Shown here: one piece after another, positions 59,705-64,000 of the stretch
Layout: every line of letters starts with the position of its first letter
Position numbering within the stretch: the first letter of the stretch is position 1
Source of the DNA: Streptomyces sp. CG1
Lineage (GTDB): Bacteria > Actinomycetota > Actinomycetes > Streptomycetales > Streptomycetaceae
NCBI RefSeq assembly: GCF_041080625.1
Contig: NZ_CP163518.1
Location: forward strand, 6,565,501-6,629,500
DNA: 64,000 nt
Direction of reading: 5' to 3'
Notes under the pieces: model-generated
Databases searched by the model: none
Told to the model about the DNA's origin: nothing
The model's input: the letters and a program-made list of their open reading frames with translations, nothing else
Program-made: the position numbers and the translations under genes

Positions 59705-60934
59705 ATGAGCTACGGCACGACTGACTCCTTGCGTTCCGTCACCCTCGACGATGTGCGCGGAGCCCAGAAGATGCTCTCGGGCGTGGCACGGGTGACCGCG
59801 ATGGAGGGCAGCCGGCACCTGTCCCAGCTGATCGGCGCACCGGTGCAGCTGAAGTGCGAGAACCTCCAGCGGACCGGCTCGTTCAAGCTGCGCGGCGCCT
59901 ATGTGCGGATCGCCGGGCTGCTGCCGGAGGAGCGGGCGGCCGGCGTGGTGGCCGCGAGCGCCGGGAACCACGCGCAGGGCGTGGCGCTGGCCTCCTCGCT
60001 GCTCGGCGTGCACTCCACCGTGTTCATGCCGAAGGGCGCCCCGCTGCCGAAGATCAGCGCGACCCGGGACTACGGCGCCGAGGTCCGCCTGCACGGCCAG
60101 GTGGTCGACGAGACGCTGGCTGCCGCCGAGGAGTACGCGGCCGAGACCGGCGCGGTGTTCATCCACCCCTTCGACCATCCGGACATCATCGCAGGTCAGG
60201 GCACGGTCGGCCTGGAGATCCTGGAGCAGTGCCCGGAGGTGCGCACGATCGTCGTCGGTATCGGCGGCGGCGGGCTCGCGGCCGGGATCGCGGTGGCGGT
60301 CAAGGCGATCCGGCCGGACGTCAGGATCGTCGGCGTGCAGGCGGAGGGTGCGGCGGCCTATCCGCCCTCGCTGGCCGCCGGGCACCCGGTGTCGGTGCAG
60401 AACCCGTCGACGATGGCCGACGGCATCAAGGTGGGGCGGCCGGGCCTGGTGCCGTTCGGGATCATCAGGGACCTGGTCGACGAGGTGCGCACCGTCAGCG
60501 AGGACCAGCTGTCGGCGGCGCTGCTGCTGTGCCTGGAGCGGGCCAAGCTGGTCGTGGAGCCGGCCGGGGCGAGCCCGGTCGCGGCGCTGCTGGGCGCGCC
60601 GCACGCCTTCGAGGGCCCGGTCGTCGCGGTGCTCTCCGGCGGGAACGTCGACCCGGTGCTGATGGAGCGCGTGCTGCGGCACGGCATGGCCGCGCAGGGC
60701 CGCTACCTGGCCGTTCGGCTCCGGCTGACGGACCGCCCGGGCGCCCTCGCCACGCTGCTCGGGGTGTTGTCAGTGGCCGACGCCAATGTCCTCGACGTGA
60801 GCCACGTACGAACCGACCCCCGGCTCGGGCTCACGGAGGCGGAGGTGGAGCTGCACCTGGAGACGAAGGGTCCGGCGCACTGCGTCGAGGTCGGCCAGGC
60901 CCTGCGGGACGCGGGTTACACGGTCATCGACTGA
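59705..60934 (+). CDS. ilvA: threonine ammonia-lyase (biosynthetic or catabolic)
   Basis: PLP enzyme, 409 aa, converting L-threonine to 2-oxobutyrate and ammonia, feeding isoleucine synthesis and propionyl-CoA. PLP-Lys in RTGSFKLRGAY, phosphate loop VVGIGGGGLAAG, and SAGNHAQGVA. The C-terminal 75 residues form one ACT domain (LRLTDRPGALATLLGVLSVADANVLDV), typical of the shorter, ACT-regulated enzymes. ATG 59705; upstream extension of the frame lacks signals. Oxobutyrate-derived propionyl-CoA would feed the PccB enzyme encoded in this window. Confidence 0.94.
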   Translation: MSYGTTDSLRSVTLDDVRGAQKMLSGVARVTAMEGSRHLSQLIGAPVQLKCENLQRTGSFKLRGAYVRIAGLLPEERAAGVVAASAGNHAQGVALASSLLGVHSTVFMPKGAPLPKISATRDYGAEVRLHGQVVDETLAAAEEYAAETGAVFIHPFDHPDIIAGQGTVGLEILEQCPEVRTIVVGIGGGGLAAGIAVAVKAIRPDVRIVGVQAEGAAAYPPSLAAGHPVSVQNPSTMADGIKVGRPGLVPFGIIRDLVDEVRTVSEDQLSAALLLCLERAKLVVEPAGASPVAALLGAPHAFEGPVVAVLSGGNVDPVLMERVLRHGMAAQGRYLAVRLRLTDRPGALATLLGVLSVADANVLDVSHVRTDPRLGLTEAEVELHLETKGPAHCVEVGQALRDAGYTVID

Positions 60935-61122
60935 GGTCGCGGACCCCTTTGCCACCAGTTCGGGTGAAGTCCATTGAGCAACGCGATACATCGCGTTATG
61001 GTGTGTCGTGATGGTCCCGGGCCCACCGCCCGCAGGCCTGTACGCCCGCGAAAAATCGCAGGCGTATCCGAACGCGCAAACCTAGCCTCTTCGAATGAAT
61101 CCTCGATGACGTGGAGACAGAT

Positions 61123-62106
61123 ATGCCAGGCGCCATCCATGCCGAAGGCCTGGTGAAGACCTTCGGCGACGTAAGGGCTCTCGACGGCGTAGACCTGGAC
61201 GTGCCCGAGGGCACGGTCCTCGGCCTGCTGGGGCCGAACGGCGCCGGCAAGACGACGGCCGTCCGCTGCCTGACGACCCTGCTGCGCCCCGACAGCGGCA
61301 AGGCGGTCGTGGCGGGCGTGGACGTGCTGAAGCACCCCGACGCAGTGCGCCGCTCGATAGGCCTGTCCGGCCAGTTCGCGGCGGTCGACGAGTATCTGAC
61401 CGGCCGGGAGAACCTGCAGATGGTCGGGCAGCTGTACCAGATGAGGAGCAAGGCGGCGAAGGCGCGCGCGGTGGAGCTGCTGGAGCAGTTCAACCTCGCG
61501 GACGCCGCCGACCGCCCCGCCAAGACCTACTCCGGAGGCATGCGCCGCCGGCTCGACCTCGCCGCGGCCCTCGTGGTCTCGCCGCCGGTGATGTTCATGG
61601 ACGAGCCGACGACCGGCCTTGACCCGCGCAACCGCCAGCAGCTGTGGGAGGTCATCAAACAGCTCGTCTCCGGCGGTACGACCCTGCTGCTCACCACCCA
61701 GTATCTGGAGGAGGCCGACCACCTGGCCCACGACATCGCGGTGGTCGACCATGGCCGGGTCATCGCCAAGGGCACCTCCGACCAGCTCAAGGCCCGCACC
61801 GGCGGCGAGCGCGTCGAGGTCGTGGTGCACGAGCGCGACCACATCGCGAGCGCCGCGGAGGTGCTGCGCGGCTTCGGCAAGGGCGAGGTCACGGTCGAGG
61901 AGCACACCCGCAAGCTCACGGTTCCCGTCACCGGCGGCGCCAAGCTGCTCGCCGAGATCATCCGCGAGCTGGACACCCGAGGGATCGAGATAGACGACAT
62001 CGGGCTGCGCCGCCCGACCCTCGACGACGTCTTCCTGTCACTGACGGGACATGTGGCCGAGACCGCCGACCAGGACGAGGCGAACGGCAAGGAGGCCGTG
62101 AAATGA
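61123..62106 (+). CDS. ABC transporter ATPase (DrrA-type)
   Basis: A 327-aa drug-exporter-type ATPase: Walker A LLGPNGAGKTTAVR, Q-loop LSGQFAAVDEYLTG, signature YSGGMRRRLDLAAAL, Walker B VMFMDEPTTGLDP and switch LLTTQYLEEAD, then the DrrA-like C-terminal domain (GIEIDDIGLRRPTLDDVFLSLTG). RBS GGAGA before ATG 61123. It overlaps the permease stub (ATGA) that leads to the intact permease gene, so the exporter is one operon. Substrate unknown. Confidence 0.94.
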   Translation: MPGAIHAEGLVKTFGDVRALDGVDLDVPEGTVLGLLGPNGAGKTTAVRCLTTLLRPDSGKAVVAGVDVLKHPDAVRRSIGLSGQFAAVDEYLTGRENLQMVGQLYQMRSKAAKARAVELLEQFNLADAADRPAKTYSGGMRRRLDLAAALVVSPPVMFMDEPTTGLDPRNRQQLWEVIKQLVSGGTTLLLTTQYLEEADHLAHDIAVVDHGRVIAKGTSDQLKARTGGERVEVVVHERDHIASAAEVLRGFGKGEVTVEEHTRKLTVPVTGGAKLLAEIIRELDTRGIEIDDIGLRRPTLDDVFLSLTGHVAETADQDEANGKEAVK

Positions 62107-62306
62107 CCGCCGTCAGCGAAGCCGTGCGGGTGGCACCGCCGGGCAACCCCCTCAGCCGCTCCTTCCGCGACTCGATGGTCGTGGCGAAACGCAACCTGAT
62201 CCGCATGTCCAGGATCCCGGATCCTGTTCGCTCGTCTCGGCCAGGTTCCATCTCGCCGGGCATCCGAGACCAGCGGCCCAACGCCGTGAAGGAGCAGGTG
62301 AAGTGA
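62103..62306 (+). pseudogene. gutted ABC-2 permease stub (67 codons)
   Basis: Starts at ATG 62103 (overlapping the ATPase stop as ATGA) and ends at TGA 62304-62306 (overlapping the next permease GTG as GTGA). The first 38 codons (SFRDSMVVAKRNLIRMSRIPD) match the start of the following permease (VARRNLIRMGRIPE). The frame then jumps to an unrelated short tail (PVRSSRPGSISPGIRD...AVKEQVK). The membrane part of an original first permease was deleted, but both stop-start overlaps were kept, so it may still serve translational coupling. Confidence 0.8.
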
Positions 62307-63103
62307 GCGCCGTCAACGACTCCCTGGTCGTCGCCCGCCGGAACTTGATCCGCATGGGTCGGATTCCCGAAATGCTCATTTTTGGGCTCATCCAGCCCAT
62401 CATGTTCGTGGTGTTGTTCACCTACGTGTTCGGCGGCTCGATCCAGGTCGGCTCGTCCAACTCCACCCAGGCCTACCGCGAGTTCCTGATGGCCGGCATC
62501 TTTGCGCAGACTGTCACGTTCGCCACTGCGGGCGCCGGTGCCGGTATTGCCGACGACATGCACAAGGGCCTCATCGACCGCTTCCGCTCCCTGCCCATGG
62601 CGCGCGGCGCAGTCCTGACCGGGCGCACCCTCGCCGACCTGGTCCAGACGGCGCTCACTCTCGTCGTCCTGGCGGTCGTCGCCCTGATCGTCGGCTGGCG
62701 TGCGCACGAGAACGTCGGCAAGGTGCTCGCCGGATTCGGTCTGCTCCTGCTGCTCGGCTACGCGTTCTCGTGGATCGGCGCGCTCATCGGCCTGACCGTG
62801 CGCACCCCTGAAGCGGCGACCTCGGGCGGTCTGATCTGGCTGTTCCCGCTGACGTTCATCTCGAACGCGTTCGTGGACGCGAACCAGATGCCGGCCTTCC
62901 TGCGGCACATCGCGGAGTGGAACCCGTTCAGCGCCACCGTGCAGGCTTCCCGCGAGCTATTCGGCAACCTCCCCCCGGGCTTTCGGACGCCCGACGCCTG
63001 GCCCATGCAGCACCCCGTGTGGGCCTCACTTATCTGGTCAGTCGTGATCATCCTGATCTTCCGCACACTGGCGGTCCGCAAGTATCGCCGGGCGGACGGT
63101 TGA
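62303..63103 (+). CDS. ABC-2 type permease (DrrB-type)
   Basis: A 266-aa permease from GTG 62303, translationally coupled to the stub. About six transmembrane helices; first-segment LIFGLIQPIMFVVLFTYVFGG is typical of DrrB/ABC-2 exporters, as are LIDRFRSLPMARGAVLTGRTLADL and a final region LWLFPLTFISNAFVD-like (residues 170-190). Works with the ATPase at 61123; if the original exporter used two permeases, it may now work as a homodimer. Confidence 0.93.
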   Translation: MSAVNDSLVVARRNLIRMGRIPEMLIFGLIQPIMFVVLFTYVFGGSIQVGSSNSTQAYREFLMAGIFAQTVTFATAGAGAGIADDMHKGLIDRFRSLPMARGAVLTGRTLADLVQTALTLVVLAVVALIVGWRAHENVGKVLAGFGLLLLLGYAFSWIGALIGLTVRTPEAATSGGLIWLFPLTFISNAFVDANQMPAFLRHIAEWNPFSATVQASRELFGNLPPGFRTPDAWPMQHPVWASLIWSVVIILIFRTLAVRKYRRADG

Positions 63104-63167
63104 TGGCTCGTCCTTCCCACACCTGTTGGCCTGAGTAGGCGTCTGGCCAGGAATAGCAGCACGTATC

Positions 63168-63191
63168 GGCCCCCTCCGGGCGGAGGGGGCC
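63168..63191 (+). terminator. terminator after ABC exporter operon
   Basis: GGCCCCCTCC (63168-63177) and GGAGGGGGCC (63182-63191) form a perfect 10-bp stem with a four-base loop, followed by TCTT. Confidence 0.88.
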
Positions 63192-63235
63192 TCTTATGCC
63201 CGCGTGGCTCTGGCAAGGCGCGCGGGAGAGGCTCA

Positions 63236-63463
63236 GTGTGCCTGCTGCTCGTTAAGTGGGCGTGTCGGATCATCCGGCTTTCGTTTCCACTCTGCGTCGA
63301 TTGCTACGACTACGCCGCCCACGTGCTGTGGCACGCACACGCCTCCAAGCTCGGGGACCGATTCGTCATCGACGTCCGCCGGCGCCTCGCCTCCTCCGCC
63401 GGCCTCGTACAGGCCCGCTTCGCTCAGCACGCCCGACTCTCCTTCGCCCGCGTCGCCGAGTAG
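63236..63463 (+). pseudogene. fragment of a RepSA-like replication initiator
   Basis: About 75 codons ending in TAG at 63461 resemble the start of the conserved part of actinomycete RepSA initiators: CRIIRLSFPLCVDCYDYAAHVLWHAHASKLGDRF, then RARLSFARVAE, where intact proteins go on YQRRG--HFH. Here the frame stops and recombinase sequence follows. Such initiators belong to integrative conjugative elements of the pSAM2 type. Inferred by remembered pattern, not by a search. Confidence 0.6.
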
Positions 63464-63466
63464 CGC

Positions 63467-64000
63467 GTGGCTCGTTGGGTCAGGGAAGCCGAAGAACAGC
63501 AGCACCGGGCGGACGAGATCGTTGCCCTGGTGGAGGAGCAGGCAACCGCGATGGACTCCTTCACGCCCACGCAGCGCCAGGACCTTCTTGGCCTGCTGGA
63601 CATCCGCGTGCAGGTCACCGGCAAAGGACAGTCGCGCCGGAAGGGGATCGCTGACCCCCTCACCGAGTGGCACAGGGAGACGGGCACGCTGGTGCCTCTC
63701 AAGATCAGTGATCAGGAGTGGGAGACGGTTGACGCCGTCCTTCCGGACTCCCGCCAGAACTGGACACCGAAGCGCGACATGTTCGATGCGATCTTGTGGA
63801 AGCTTCGGACCGCTGCCCGGTGGAACGAGGTGGAGGTCTCCGGGAACTCCTGGAGCGCTGTGAGGCGGCGCGCCGAGGGATGGCGTACCTCGGGTGCCTG
63901 GGAAGCTGCCATGGAGGCTCTGAAGGGTGCTGGCGGCGTCCCGGTGCCTCCGCTCATGGTCCTGCCGCCCATGGAGGTGTGGGGCAGCATTGATCGGAGG
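63467..64000 (+). CDS. C-terminal portion of a large serine recombinase, partial (runs off window)
   Basis: The frame opens one codon after a TAG and runs to the window end (178 codons). It begins with the coiled coil (REAEEQQHRADEIVALVEEQATAMDSFTPTQRQDLLGLLDIRVQV) found in large serine recombinases and continues with a region seen at their C-terminus in Streptomyces (LVPLKISDQEWETVDAVLPDS, RDMFDAILWKLRTAARWNEV). The catalytic serine domain that should precede it is absent. It is therefore a remnant of an integrase, joined to the RepSA fragment. Confidence 0.65.
   Translation, partial: MARWVREAEEQQHRADEIVALVEEQATAMDSFTPTQRQDLLGLLDIRVQVTGKGQSRRKGIADPLTEWHRETGTLVPLKISDQEWETVDAVLPDSRQNWTPKRDMFDAILWKLRTAARWNEVEVSGNSWSAVRRRAEGWRTSGAWEAAMEALKGAGGVPVPPLMVLPPMEVWGSIDRR

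Overview
The window is chromosomal DNA from a Streptomyces. Evidence: very high G+C, strong third-position G/C bias in every real gene, many GTG starts, and the afsQ1-afsQ2-sigQ cluster. From memory, the gene order matches the S. coelicolor core-chromosome neighbourhood around SCO4900-SCO4965 (add, afsQ, deoC, accA2/pccB, cya, hutH, metB, ilvA). No rRNA, tRNA or CRISPR was recognised.

Layout. 0-16 kb: adenosine deaminase, two small secreted proteins, PspC and VanZ proteins, the afsQ lipoprotein-AfsQ2-AfsQ1 operon divergent from sigQ, a uridine kinase, the deoC-ALDH-ALDH-like operon, a phosphohexomutase and purine nucleoside phosphorylase. 16-25.7 kb: a cyclotransferase, an LpdA-like flavoprotein, a DeoR regulator, the biotin-carboxylase/propionyl-CoA carboxylase genes (accA2, pccB, accE), Maf, the tiny MmpB and biotin ligase. 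26-34.4 kb: adenylate cyclase, an enoyl-CoA hydratase, a GAF-GGDEF protein, histidine ammonia-lyase, an LAXTG surface protein and a lipoprotein L,D-transpeptidase. 34.4-36.5 kb: a 5'-truncated TnpB element next to a frameshifted ABC ATPase. 36.7-50.5 kb: a large subtilisin, an XRE regulator divergent from a zinc alcohol dehydrogenase, a permease fragment, a GH16 enzyme, a secreted lipase-like hydrolase, a PAS-GAF-SpoIIE phosphatase and a DUF6230/DUF6114 operon. 51-55.4 kb: a scarred, compositionally different stretch with an HNH endonuclease, bracketed by two degenerate copies of the msrA 3' end. 55.4-63.1 kb: a TPR-like protein, metB, an ECF sigma factor, a MarR regulator, ilvA and an ABC-2 exporter with a gutted permease. 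63.2-64 kb: remnants of an integrative element (RepSA-like and serine-recombinase pieces).

How genes work together. Adenosine deaminase, nucleoside phosphorylase, a phosphohexomutase that could act as phosphopentomutase, DeoC and an aldehyde dehydrogenase make a route from purine (deoxy)nucleosides to glyceraldehyde-3-phosphate and acetate. The perfect 12-bp palindrome CTACGCGCGTAG lies on the promoters of add, deoC and the phosphorylase gene, so these three units probably form one regulon. AccA2, PccB, AccE and the nearby biotin ligase make up the propionyl-CoA carboxylase system. AfsQ1/AfsQ2 and SigQ form a known antibiotic-control module, and the expected AfsQ1 box is present before sigQ.

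Most novel-looking material: the three-site nucleoside operator; the HNH-containing island between duplicated msrA ends; a 34-bp non-coding minisatellite before the adenylate cyclase gene; paired direct repeats at the XRE/ADH and lipase promoters; and a 67-codon permease stub kept between two stop-start overlaps.
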